Numbered from the stretch's first letter, positions 9,333-18,440 are shown. The stretch: 39,763 nucleotides of DNA from Candidatus Odoribacter faecigallinarum (GCA_019114285.1 DXFT01000001.1:1-39763); one strand, 5' to 3'. Notes: generated by a model not told the origin, from the letters alone. Program-made: numbers and translations.

Positions 9333-10527
9333 TATTAAAACGGAAACCTACGCCCAACATCAAGAAGCTGGGCGTCCGGAATTCCTGCAAATTATACCCC
9401 ACATGCACGAAAATCTCCCTTGACAATGCTATTTTCAACGCCAACATCTGATAAAAAACTTTGAACTCCCCATATCCTAAAAAATTACCCCCAAAACCAA
9501 TACCCACTGTAAAAAACGGCATAACGTATTCAATACGTCCTGAAATTCCCAACGCCAATTGCTGATATAACTCAGGGTCTATAATATCCGAAGGACGGAT
9601 ATCATAACCATCTGCATTTTCACCCAAACGCACATTAGCAGAACCATCATAAACCCCATCCAACGAAACCCCTAAACGCAATTTATAACCTAAATTATAC
9701 ATGGGAGAAAACTGGAAACCAAATACAGGATAAGCTTCAGGAGACGGATACTGTCCATCCCCTATATCAAATCCCCTGCGCCTCCACGAACCAAAAAACA
9801 CCACATCGTATGTGACATGCCGCCGGAAATCAGGCACTTCCCCACGCTTCGGATTACGCAAATTCTCCCCCATAGCCCTGTCACAAAAAGTATAAGCGAG
9901 TCCCAATTTCAGCCCTATCGTATTCAACCCCGCGTTAGGGATATTGGTATTCCCATTAGAAAAATGGGACAAAGTCACCCCTGCATTCACATTCAACTGC
10001 GGAGTCAGCAGCCAATTAAAATAAAAACCGGCATTAATATAGGCATTCATTTTAGACCCCATCATTTTATTATAGGAATTTTCCATGTAAGTCACCCAAC
10101 CTGTGGACAGTCCAAAATTCCACTCATAATTGAACGATAACCCGGGAGCTACCGTAGCAATCCGGGCTCCCTGAAACAAATACAATGCCAAAGGAGTGCC
10201 GATTTGCTCCGACTCTCCGAAAGCATAACGTCCGATTCCCACTCCCTGGTAAACACCCCCGTAAATTCTATCAAGCAAGGACCCCGGACGATAACGGAAA
10301 CGGTATTTCAAATGGGCGGAAAAAGCTCCCCGGACAGGTTTCCCTTTCATGTTATCCCCCTGTAGAAAAGGATTGGTTTGAAAAACATATTCCGGACGGA
10401 CATTGACCTCCACCCCATGCACAAGCCCTTTCCACAAAGAATCACTCTGTTGTGCATGCAATGGCGAAGCTACAAATAAACAGATTACACCTACCAAGCA
10501 AACTACATTACACTTGTCAAAATACAT
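9322..10527 (-). CDS. Acyloxyacyl hydrolase / PagL-like lipid A deacylase family outer-membrane protein
   Basis: MYFDKCNVVCLVGVICLFVASPLHAQQ signal; beta-barrel protein with VNAGVTLSHFSNGNTNIPNAGLNTIGLKLGLAY (His-Ser motif typical of PagL-like proteins). Start trimmed to M31. Confidence 0.7.
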   Translation of the reverse strand: MYFDKCNVVCLVGVICLFVASPLHAQQSDSLWKGLVHGVEVNVRPEYVFQTNPFLQGDNMKGKPVRGAFSAHLKYRFRYRPGSLLDRIYGGVYQGVGIGRYAFGESEQIGTPLALYLFQGARIATVAPGLSFNYEWNFGLSTGWVTYMENSYNKMMGSKMNAYINAGFYFNWLLTPQLNVNAGVTLSHFSNGNTNIPNAGLNTIGLKLGLAYTFCDRAMGENLRNPKRGEVPDFRRHVTYDVVFFGSWRRRGFDIGDGQYPSPEAYPVFGFQFSPMYNLGYKLRLGVSLDGVYDGSANVRLGENADGYDIRPSDIIDPELYQQLALGISGRIEYVMPFFTVGIGFGGNFLGYGEFKVFYQMLALKIALSREIFVHVGYNLQEFRTPSFLMLGVGFRFNNKP

Positions 10528-10550
10528 TTTGCCATTCTTACTATTACGGT

Positions 10551-10616
10551 GCAAATATAGTGAAAGCCAAATGTAATGAAAAAAGAGCAAGCTCTTTTTT
10601 TCATTTCTGAGGCGCA
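10551..10616 (-). repeat. Palindromic promoter-bearing repeat, copy B (gene-proximal)
   Basis: Minus strand TGCGCCTCAGAAATGAAAAAAAGAGCTTGCTCTTTTTTCATTACATTTGGCTTTCACTATATTTGC; -7 box TATATTTG at 10552-10559. Confidence 0.85.
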
Positions 10617-10628
10617 TCCTATATTATT

Positions 10629-10694
10629 CAAATATAGCGAAAGCCGAATGCAATAGAAAAAAGAGTTTACCCTTTTTTCTATTGCCGAGGCGCA
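10629..10694 (-). repeat. Palindromic promoter-bearing repeat, copy A (susD-proximal)
   Basis: Minus strand TGCGCCTCGGCAATAGAAAAAAGGGTAAACTCTTTTTTCTATTGCATTCGGCTTTCGCTATATTTG; head-to-tail with copy B. Confidence 0.85.
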
Positions 10695-10704
10695 CAATCG
10701 CTAC

Positions 10705-12459
10705 TTACCACCCTTCATTCTGTTCCAACTTGGCATCCAAGTTCGAGTCAATGGCTTTTTGCGGTATCGGGAAAAGGCTCCACTCCAATGTCCCCGTATA
10801 AGTCGGATAATCCCTGGTATAATAAGCATAACCTAACAATTGGTCGGCAAAGACCTCATGCCCCATGCGGAGCAAAGTACACCAGCGCCGTTCCTCCAGA
10901 AAAAGTTCGCGGGCACGCTCGTCCAGGATATATTGCAATGACATCTCCCCGGCTGTCGCCAAATGTTGGCACTTTGCCCGGCTGCGCACCTCATTGACTG
11001 CATCGGCAGCCTTCCCCGTATTCCCCATGCGCAGATAAGCTTCCGCCTGCAACAACCAGGTCTCTGCCAAACGGCAGGCATAATCGTCACGGAACATGTT
11101 CGAACGGTTGCCGCCATACTGCAAATCCTCAAATCCCCAGTCATCCACCGGTGCAAACTTCGTCCATATCGGGTAAAAACGGTCGATATTATCCGTCTTC
11201 AACATATCCAGCGTCACCGGCTTCCCGTACAGGGGGTGCGTCGTGTCTATACATACCCACTCCCTGCGGATATTGACAGCAGAATTACGGATATCCCCCT
11301 CGTCGTTCTCCCAAATGTCCTCGCACACATACTTCGTCGGCGCATTGAAGGACACCCCGCGTCCCCCGACGTATGCGCAGAAATTGCCGCCCGGATACTT
11401 GCTCTCGTCAATATTGGCAACCCAAGGCCCCGTACTTTCATCTGTCGCATACTCATCCGTCCATTTCATCTCCCGCATCACCGGCGAAAAATTGTTCGGA
11501 TAAGCAAGGCTCTGGTTTCCGCCAAACTCATGCCAGACCTCCACGTCATTCTGCAACGTCCAGAGCGCCTCCGTATTCCCTTCCGAATAATCCAGATTGC
11601 CCCGTTGGAAAAGGTCAAAGAACACATCCCCGTCCGGATAATAAGCAGCCACCCCGTTCATCTCCTCTCCTCCATCAGGATTTGCCCGCGAACCGAAACG
11701 CTCCTTCATCAACGCATGCCGTGCCGTCACCTCCTCCGTAGCCTTCACGGCAGAATCCAACAACACCACGTCATTGTCCCGAATCGTCGCCAACGCAATA
11801 TAAGCTTCAGCCAAGAAATGGAATGCCGCCCCCTTCGCCACATAACCCGCTTCTTTGGGATAATCCGGCAACGTATCGGCAGCCGCTTTCAAATCTGCAA
11901 TCGCAAAACGGTAAGTCTCCTCTCGCGTGGAACGGGTAAAATCATACCGCGGCTCCTGGTAAAAAGTCTCCACAAGAGGCACTCCGCCATACAATTCCCC
12001 CAACACCAAATAGGCAAAACCTCTGAAAAAACGGGCTTGCGCACGGACATACAAGCGGTCATCCTCGCTGTCCCAATTCAATCCGCTGACCTCCGCCCCC
12101 TCAAGCGTCTGGTTGGCATAACTCACCAACTGATAAAACGCATCGTAAATATTATTGATTTCCCCCTTGTCCGATGACCAGGAAGAAAAATTAGAAATAC
12201 CGTTCCCGCTCGAACGCCACATCGGGTCGTCATAAAAATCGGTGCCCTTCCCCTTCAGGAACACATCATTCTGCAACCAATAACGGGCATGCACGTACAT
12301 ATTCGTGACGCACGCCTTCACCTGGTCCACGGTCTTGAAAGCATCTTGTGCCGTATAAAACGTATCGGGATGCTCCTCCAAAAACAAATCATCGTTACAT
12401 CCACTGAATCCCAAAGCCAGCACGGCAACCAACATCAAAATATATCTTTTCATTTTCAC
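10705..12459 (-). CDS. RagB/SusD family nutrient-uptake outer-membrane lipoprotein
   Basis: MKMKRYILMLVAVLALGFSGCNDDLFLEEHPDTFYTAQDAF; ARFFRGFAYLVLGELYGGVPLV; ETWLLQAEAYLRMGN; C-terminal LFPIPQKAIDSNLDAKLEQNEGW. Directly downstream of susC. Confidence 0.95.
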   Translation of the reverse strand: MKMKRYILMLVAVLALGFSGCNDDLFLEEHPDTFYTAQDAFKTVDQVKACVTNMYVHARYWLQNDVFLKGKGTDFYDDPMWRSSGNGISNFSSWSSDKGEINNIYDAFYQLVSYANQTLEGAEVSGLNWDSEDDRLYVRAQARFFRGFAYLVLGELYGGVPLVETFYQEPRYDFTRSTREETYRFAIADLKAAADTLPDYPKEAGYVAKGAAFHFLAEAYIALATIRDNDVVLLDSAVKATEEVTARHALMKERFGSRANPDGGEEMNGVAAYYPDGDVFFDLFQRGNLDYSEGNTEALWTLQNDVEVWHEFGGNQSLAYPNNFSPVMREMKWTDEYATDESTGPWVANIDESKYPGGNFCAYVGGRGVSFNAPTKYVCEDIWENDEGDIRNSAVNIRREWVCIDTTHPLYGKPVTLDMLKTDNIDRFYPIWTKFAPVDDWGFEDLQYGGNRSNMFRDDYACRLAETWLLQAEAYLRMGNTGKAADAVNEVRSRAKCQHLATAGEMSLQYILDERARELFLEERRWCTLLRMGHEVFADQLLGYAYYTRDYPTYTGTLEWSLFPIPQKAIDSNLDAKLEQNEGW

Positions 12460-12473
12460 CTGCTTTTTACGAT

Positions 12474-15400
12474 TTAAAATGTCAAATTAAGTCCAAATGA
12501 ATACATGGCAGCCAGCGGATAACCATAACTCCCGCTGAACGTCTGCTTAATCTCGGGGTCTCCCCCCACCCAATTGGTCACGGTAAACAAATTCTTCGCA
12601 GCAAAGAACACCTTCAGGCTCCTCATCTGCAACCTTGCCAACCACTCCTGCTTGAACGTATAAGAAAGCGTCAAATCCTGCAACCGCACAAAACCGAAAC
12701 TCTGCAAAGGAGTATATCGGCTGTCCTGATAACCCACGCTCGGATAAACATTGCTCCGGTTTTCCGGCGTCCACCAGTCATGGTCCAGCATATTGTCATA
12801 AATCACCCCCGTGGCGCTGCGGTAAGCATACGTATTCACCGCCTGCCCGTACCCGTTGCCGCCAAAAACGCCCGTAAACAGGAAATACAGCTCCAGATTC
12901 TTATACGTCAACGTATTGGCAAAACTCATCCGGAAATTCTCCTTATTATACCCCAGGATGGCACGGTCGTCTGCCGTAATTTTCCCGTCCGCGCTGCCGT
13001 CCAGATTCGCGAACATCACATCTCCCGGCTGGGCATTGTTCGCCTGGATATATTCCGTGTCATCCTCCTGCACGATGCCGATATTCTTATACCCGTAAAT
13101 CGCCCCCAGCGACTTCCCGATAAACAGGCTGTTGGAAATATCATCCTTCCCGTCCCCATAAAGGTCCACCAACTTATTACGGTTCATCGAGAAAACAAGG
13201 TTGGACATCCACGTCCAAGCCCCCTTGCGGATATTATAAGTCGTCAGATTCGCCTCAATCCCCCAGTTGTCAATCTGCCCCATCGTCGCCTTCATCGAAG
13301 TCAGCCCGTTGTTCATCACCGGAATCAGGCGGTCAAATATCTGACCGGTGGTCTTCGACTTGTAGGCATCCACCTCCAGATTCACCCGGTTGGCAAACAT
13401 CGCCAGCTCAAAACCGTAATTGAACGCCTCCGTCGTCTCCCAGCCCAAATCGGGATTACCCAGCGAAGTATAACGCTGTCCCCAGCTCACCGTCTCCGAA
13501 TTGCCGAAAGTATAACTCACCCCGCCTTGCTGCCCCAAGCCGATGCGCGACAACGTCGCATACGGGTCCAAAGACTGGTTCCCGTTCTTCCCCCACGAAA
13601 ACTTCAACTTCAAATTATCCAGAAAAGCAGCCCCCTGCATAAACCGCTCATTCGAAACCGTCCAGGCCACCCCCACGGCAGGGAACACGCCCCACTTCGA
13701 ATTGGCACCGAACACGGACGAACCGTCCCGCCGCACACTCGCGTTAAAATGATACGTCTCATTGAAATTATAACTAACCCGCCCCAAATAACCCACATTA
13801 TTATGCGTCGTGCGGTCAATATTCGTAATCTTCTGCGTCTTGGCGTATGTCAGCCCCCCGACACCCAACACCGTATTCCCCTGGTCCGAAAAATCGCTCC
13901 CCGTCATCCTCCGGTAATCATACTTCTTCGAATCGCGCGTATAAACATACGTCACGTCAACATAATGCTTCCCGAACTGCCGGTTGAAATTCACAATATT
14001 ATCCATCACCCAATACGTGTTCTTCGTGCGCGCGCTATACCCGTTCGCCTTGCTCAGGAAAGCCGACAACGCTGAAGCCGAATAACGGTCCTCCGAATTG
14101 CCCTCTGCCACAAAATGCCCCTCATGCTCAAAATAATCCCGCTCCACATGCTCCTGCGACCACGCCAGGTTCAACCGGTAAGTCAACCCCTCCAGCCACG
14201 GGCACGACACCAACGCATGCCCCTTCAGCAACACCGTCCCGTACGTATCATGGTCATCCACCTCCCCGCTCCGGATGCTCCACAAAGGATTCACCGTGCT
14301 CGTCTCCCGCGGATACTTCTCAATCTCCCCGTTCGGGCGCTCCGCCCGCGCATAAGGAGACAACGTCACCGCCTGCGCCAGATTATAAGTCGAAGGGCCG
14401 GAATAATCATTAAAAGCATAATTCATCTGCGTCCCCAACTGCAACCACGACGTCACATCGCTCTGCAAACGCATCGACAGATTCTCCCGCCGGTAATCGT
14501 CCCCCTCCAAAATCCCCTTCTGCGTCACATGCGAACCCGCCAGGAAATAATTCAACCGCCGCGTCGCCCCCGAGAACGACACCGAATAATTCTGCATCAC
14601 CCCCAACCGCGTCACATAATCAAACCAATCCGTAATATGCCCCTTCTTATAATTCTCCAACTCAAAAGAAGTCATCCAAATACTCGGGTCCGCATCCTCC
14701 TCGAAACCCTGAATGGCATTCACCTTGCGCAAATACTTCTCCGGGCTCAGCAAATCCGGGCGGTTCGCCATCTCCGACAACGTCCACGAAAAATTGAAAT
14801 TCAACGTAGGCTTCCCCCTCATCCCCTGCTTCGTCGTAATCATAATCACCCCGTTCGCCGCCTGCGAACCGTACGCCGCCAGCGACGTCGCATCCTTCAG
14901 CACATTCATCGACTCAATAATCGTGGGGTCAATATCCCGCAGGCTCCCCATGAAAATCACCCCGTCCATCACAATCAGCGGGTCATTCCCCCCATTGATG
15001 GAACGCTGGCCGCGCACCTGCAAAGACGGCGCCTGGCCCGCGCCCTGCTCCTGCCCCACCGTCAAGCCTGCCACCGTCCCCCGCAACGTGGACATCGGAT
15101 TGGAATTGGGCAACAAAGCCAGCGGCGAATTATTCATCCGCACCGTGCTCACCGCCCCCGTAAAATTCTTCCGCTTCACGGAACCATACCCCACGACCAC
15201 CACCTCGTCCAGCTCCTCCGTATCCTCCTTCAACTGCACCTGCAAAGGCTCCGTATTCGTCACCAGCACCTCCTCCGTCACATACCCTATAAAAGAAATG
15301 CTCAACACGGCATTCCCCCTCACCTCCAGCGTAAACCTCCCGTCCACATCCGTCGCCACGCCATTCGTCGTCCCCTTCTCCAGCACCGTCGCCCCCACAA

Positions 15401-15575
15401 TCGGCTCCGACTTCTCATCAATAACGACACCTGTGATTTTCAACACTTTCCTTCTCAATTGCTCTTCCTCGTCATGGTCCGGCGCGGCAGCATACCCGCT
15501 CAACCCCATACCACAAAACCACAAAACCAAAGCCAACCGAACCCCGTTCCGAATCATCCTATTTACATTATCCAT
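12474..15575 (-). CDS. SusC/RagA family TonB-linked outer-membrane protein
   Basis: 1033 aa: carboxypeptidase-like domain GVVIDEKSEPIVGATVLEKGTTNGVATDVDGRFTL, TonB box region DEVVVVGYGSVKRKNFTGAVSTV, plug VRGQRSINGGNDPLIVMDG, C-terminal YSFGLNLTF. Confidence 0.97.
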   Translation of the reverse strand: MDNVNRMIRNGVRLALVLWFCGMGLSGYAAAPDHDEEEQLRRKVLKITGVVIDEKSEPIVGATVLEKGTTNGVATDVDGRFTLEVRGNAVLSISFIGYVTEEVLVTNTEPLQVQLKEDTEELDEVVVVGYGSVKRKNFTGAVSTVRMNNSPLALLPNSNPMSTLRGTVAGLTVGQEQGAGQAPSLQVRGQRSINGGNDPLIVMDGVIFMGSLRDIDPTIIESMNVLKDATSLAAYGSQAANGVIMITTKQGMRGKPTLNFNFSWTLSEMANRPDLLSPEKYLRKVNAIQGFEEDADPSIWMTSFELENYKKGHITDWFDYVTRLGVMQNYSVSFSGATRRLNYFLAGSHVTQKGILEGDDYRRENLSMRLQSDVTSWLQLGTQMNYAFNDYSGPSTYNLAQAVTLSPYARAERPNGEIEKYPRETSTVNPLWSIRSGEVDDHDTYGTVLLKGHALVSCPWLEGLTYRLNLAWSQEHVERDYFEHEGHFVAEGNSEDRYSASALSAFLSKANGYSARTKNTYWVMDNIVNFNRQFGKHYVDVTYVYTRDSKKYDYRRMTGSDFSDQGNTVLGVGGLTYAKTQKITNIDRTTHNNVGYLGRVSYNFNETYHFNASVRRDGSSVFGANSKWGVFPAVGVAWTVSNERFMQGAAFLDNLKLKFSWGKNGNQSLDPYATLSRIGLGQQGGVSYTFGNSETVSWGQRYTSLGNPDLGWETTEAFNYGFELAMFANRVNLEVDAYKSKTTGQIFDRLIPVMNNGLTSMKATMGQIDNWGIEANLTTYNIRKGAWTWMSNLVFSMNRNKLVDLYGDGKDDISNSLFIGKSLGAIYGYKNIGIVQEDDTEYIQANNAQPGDVMFANLDGSADGKITADDRAILGYNKENFRMSFANTLTYKNLELYFLFTGVFGGNGYGQAVNTYAYRSATGVIYDNMLDHDWWTPENRSNVYPSVGYQDSRYTPLQSFGFVRLQDLTLSYTFKQEWLARLQMRSLKVFFAAKNLFTVTNWVGGDPEIKQTFSGSYGYPLAAMYSFGLNLTF

Positions 15576-15737
15576 AATCTATACTTATTACAAAATACAC
15601 CCACACCCCTCGCAAAAAACAAGCCCAAATCCATGCCAAAACACCAACCCCCTCAAAAACAAACCTCTATTCCCTGAAAACCCTTCCTTGCCCCTTCCCC
15701 TGCCGTGGAAATTTTCCCCACCGCCTCCACACCCGTT

Positions 15738-15764
15738 CCCCAACCGCCCCTGCCCCGTTCCCCC
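15738..15764 (-). other. Canonical four-tract G-quadruplex motif in the susC leader
   Basis: Minus strand GGGGG-AAC-GGGG-CA-GGGG-CGGTT-GGGG (four G4+ tracts, loops 3, 2 and 5). Confidence 0.65.
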
Positions 15765-15965
15765 GCAAACCATCCCTTCCTCCCTCCCTGTCCGGATACT
15801 CCCCGTGAAAGGCATTTCCTCCCTCCGCCCACAGGCATTCCATCCGCCCCTTTAACCACTATATACCAACGGCTTACACCCTATCCCTCCCCGCCCCAAA
15901 CAGGGAGGAAACAAGTGAAAACACGTCCTTATAACTTCATCATAACTAATACATTACTATGTAAA

Positions 15966-16058
15966 ACCTTTCAAAAACCTTTCAAGAACCTTACAAAAAC
16001 CTTTTAATATATAATGTTTTTGAAGTGTTTCCGATGTGTTTTCAGAATATTTCATGCA
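15966..16058. repeat. 11-bp-period repeat array upstream of susC
   Basis: ACCTTTCAAAA / ACCTTTCAAGA / ACCTTACAAAA / ACCTTTTAATA (15966-16009), then opposite-orientation units TGTTTTTGAAG / TGTTTCCGATG / TGTTTTCAGAA / TATTTCATGCA (16015-16058). Confidence 0.8.
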
Positions 16059-16235
16059 TTGATATTGTAGAAATATATAGGAAATAGGGATAGATTATTC
16101 ACTGTTTTCCACCGGTTTGCCTCCTGTTTCCCTGCTGGAAGGGGCGGCAAAGGTGCAGGGAGAGGCAGGCTGCCTTCACCCCACGAGGACAGGCAAAAAA
16201 GGCAAGGGGGTTAGGATAAAAGCGCCCGCCCAGCA

Positions 16236-16264
16236 TAAAAAAACCTCTCCCGGGGCAGGAGAGG
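16236..16264 (-). terminator. Intrinsic terminator after the GH2 gene
   Basis: Minus strand CCTCTCC-tgccccg-GGAGAGG stem followed by TTTTTTT. Confidence 0.8.
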
Positions 16265-16330
16265 CGGCAGCATAGCCCGTGAAAAGGCATCACTATCGTT
16301 TTAAGAAAAAGGAAGCGGGCTCAGCGTCCC

Positions 16331-18379
16331 TTATTCCTCGTAAAAACAGGTGTATTGGTCTTCGATATGCTTTTGTTTTTTGGTACCCGTGACGCGGACG
16401 TGGTTCTCGCCGGGACGGAGCCTGATGCCTCCCCACTCCACGACGCAAAGCCCGTCGGCTTTCCGTATGCCGCAGCTTTTGCCATTGACGAACAATTCCG
16501 CCTCGGGGAGGTTCGTGAAAGCCCGGAAAGACTGCACGGAGCGTGTCCTCCGCACGCAACGCCGTTCCGCCAGGCGAAGTACCGGCTCCTTCTTGTTCCA
16601 ATTGGCTTTATAGAAGTAGAAGGCATCTTTGCGCACCTTGCGGTCGAAGGTCACCAGCCCCTTGTCGTTGATGCCGGGACGGTCGCCCTCATGGCGGTGG
16701 GCAGCCCCGAAATCGAACATGTTCCACACGAAAGTCCCCCAGACGAAGGGACGGGCGGCCATTTCCCGCCAGTTCTCAACATGGTAGTGCGTCTGCCAGT
16801 TCTCCGGATGCCACCAGCTCACCGGCAGGGGCTTCACGAGGGTGTCCTGCTGGTGGTAGATGCTTGCCCCTGCCCCGTACTCGCTGACGGCAATGCACAA
16901 CTCCGGATGCGCGGCATGCATCCTGTCCAGCCACTTGCCCAGGGAAGCGGGCGTGCCCCCGTACCATCCGTCGTAACGGTTCCAGCCCATGGCGTCCGTC
17001 ACGAAATTCAATTCCCCGTCGGTGTTGGACGCTGCCACGGTAAGCCGCCCGGGGTCTTCGGCATGCGCCAGGTCATTCAGCTCCCGGAGGTAGGGCACGG
17101 GGCTGTCACCCCGCATGGACAGTTCGTTGAAGATGCCCCACAAGCAGATGGAGGGATGGTTGCCGTGCTGGCGTATCAGTTCCCGCAGTTGTTCCTTGCC
17201 GTTTTCCCGGAAAGCGGGCAGGTCCACAAAGCCCTCGTCGGCATAGCCTCCGGGTCCCACGAAGGGTATCTCCGCCCAAACGATGATGCCCAGACTGTCC
17301 ATCAATTCATAGAAATACTCCGCTTGCGGGTAATGCGCCAATCGCACGGCATTCACTCCCATCTCCACCATCAAGGCGGCGTCCTCCTCATGGTGTTCAC
17401 GCCTCAAGGCGTTGCCTATCCCTTCCCGGTCCTGGTGGCGGCATACGCCATGCAAGGGCAGGTGCTCCCCGTTGAGGAAAAACCCCCGGTCCGGGTCTAT
17501 CCGGAACCAGCGCAACCCCAAAGGTTGCACCACCTCGTCCAGTTTCTTCCCATCCGCCCACAAGGACACTTCCGCCCGGTAAAGGAAGGGGTCTTGGGTG
17601 CCGTTCCACAGGCGCGGGGCTTCCAATTCAAAAGCGACTTCCTGTACCACTGCCCCCTCCGCAGGCAATACCACCCCGCGTTCCCCGCGGCAGGCTTCCC
17701 GGTTGCCGTCCAGCAAGCGCAGGCGCAAGAGGGCATGCCGCTCTTTGCCACTGCCGTTCGACAACCGCACCACCGCCCGCCCGGAAGCATAGGAGCGGCT
17801 GACGCTGTCCTGCACCAAGCGCACCCCGCTCGAAGCATAATCCGTAAGTGAAATGCACAACGGCTCCGTAACAATCAAATGTACATCGCGGTAAATGCCC
17901 CCGTAAAAGTTAAAGTCGCCCACCAGGGGCATCACTTCCAGGGTCTCGGCATTGTTCACCCGCACCAGGAGGGCATTTCCCGCGCCATAGTCCACTTTAT
18001 CCGTGATTTCAAACACAAAGGCACCGTAGCCGCCCCGGTGCTGCCCTATGTGGCAACCGTTTATAAAGACATCCGCCACGCTGTTGGCCCCCTCGAAACG
18101 CAGGAACAGGCGTTTGCCCCTCCATTCTTCCTTCACCCAAAGGCGTTTTTCATAGTTCCCTATGCCGCGCTTGTAATCCAGTTTCCCCGCCAGGGCATCC
18201 TGGGCGTTCCAGGTATGTGGCAAATCGACACGCCTGGCGCTCCCTTTTTCAACCTGATGCGAGAAACGGAACTGCCAGTTATCATTCAACAGCATCTCCT
18301 GCCGTTGCCCCCGGGCAGGCAACATACTGCCCGCCAAAAGGCCTATCAACAGACACCAAAAACTTTTTCTCATTCCCAT
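16331..18379 (-). CDS. Glycoside hydrolase family 2 (beta-galactosidase-like), secreted
   Basis: Signal MGMRKSFWCLLIGLLAGSMLPARGQ; WQFRFSHQVEKG...DLPHTWNAQD; CLWGIFNELSMRGD (acid/base NE) and CIAVSEYGAGAS (nucleophile E). Start trimmed from the track ORF. Confidence 0.93.
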   Translation of the reverse strand: MGMRKSFWCLLIGLLAGSMLPARGQRQEMLLNDNWQFRFSHQVEKGSARRVDLPHTWNAQDALAGKLDYKRGIGNYEKRLWVKEEWRGKRLFLRFEGANSVADVFINGCHIGQHRGGYGAFVFEITDKVDYGAGNALLVRVNNAETLEVMPLVGDFNFYGGIYRDVHLIVTEPLCISLTDYASSGVRLVQDSVSRSYASGRAVVRLSNGSGKERHALLRLRLLDGNREACRGERGVVLPAEGAVVQEVAFELEAPRLWNGTQDPFLYRAEVSLWADGKKLDEVVQPLGLRWFRIDPDRGFFLNGEHLPLHGVCRHQDREGIGNALRREHHEEDAALMVEMGVNAVRLAHYPQAEYFYELMDSLGIIVWAEIPFVGPGGYADEGFVDLPAFRENGKEQLRELIRQHGNHPSICLWGIFNELSMRGDSPVPYLRELNDLAHAEDPGRLTVAASNTDGELNFVTDAMGWNRYDGWYGGTPASLGKWLDRMHAAHPELCIAVSEYGAGASIYHQQDTLVKPLPVSWWHPENWQTHYHVENWREMAARPFVWGTFVWNMFDFGAAHRHEGDRPGINDKGLVTFDRKVRKDAFYFYKANWNKKEPVLRLAERRCVRRTRSVQSFRAFTNLPEAELFVNGKSCGIRKADGLCVVEWGGIRLRPGENHVRVTGTKKQKHIEDQYTCFYEE

Positions 18380-18403
18380 GTATAATTTTCCGTTATCAGT
18401 GAA

Positions 18404-18411
18404 CAAATATA
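18404..18411 (-). promoter_or_regulatory. -7 box for GH2 gene
   Basis: Minus strand TATATTTG 25 nt upstream of the GH2 start. Confidence 0.45.
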
Positions 18412-18440
18412 CGATAAATCTTTCTATCTTTGCGCAAAGC

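Noticed and set aside
10963-12177. 404-aa + strand ORF antisense to susD
   Set aside because: Antisense to an intact SusD; His/Arg/Ile-rich with no family signature.
14115-15677. 520-aa + strand ORF antisense to susC (likewise 12780-14075, 431 aa)
   Set aside because: Low-complexity Arg/His/Pro/Ile translation, exactly antisense to a clear SusC gene; explained by the G-rich coding strand lacking antisense stops.
14713-15855. 380-aa + strand ORF spanning the susC 5' end and leader
   Set aside because: Pro/Ser-rich translation of the C-rich tract; no start context or domain support.
16355-17851. 498-aa + strand ORF antisense to the GH2 gene
   Set aside because: No recognisable domains; the opposite strand encodes an intact GH2 with catalytic motifs. 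Compositional artefact.
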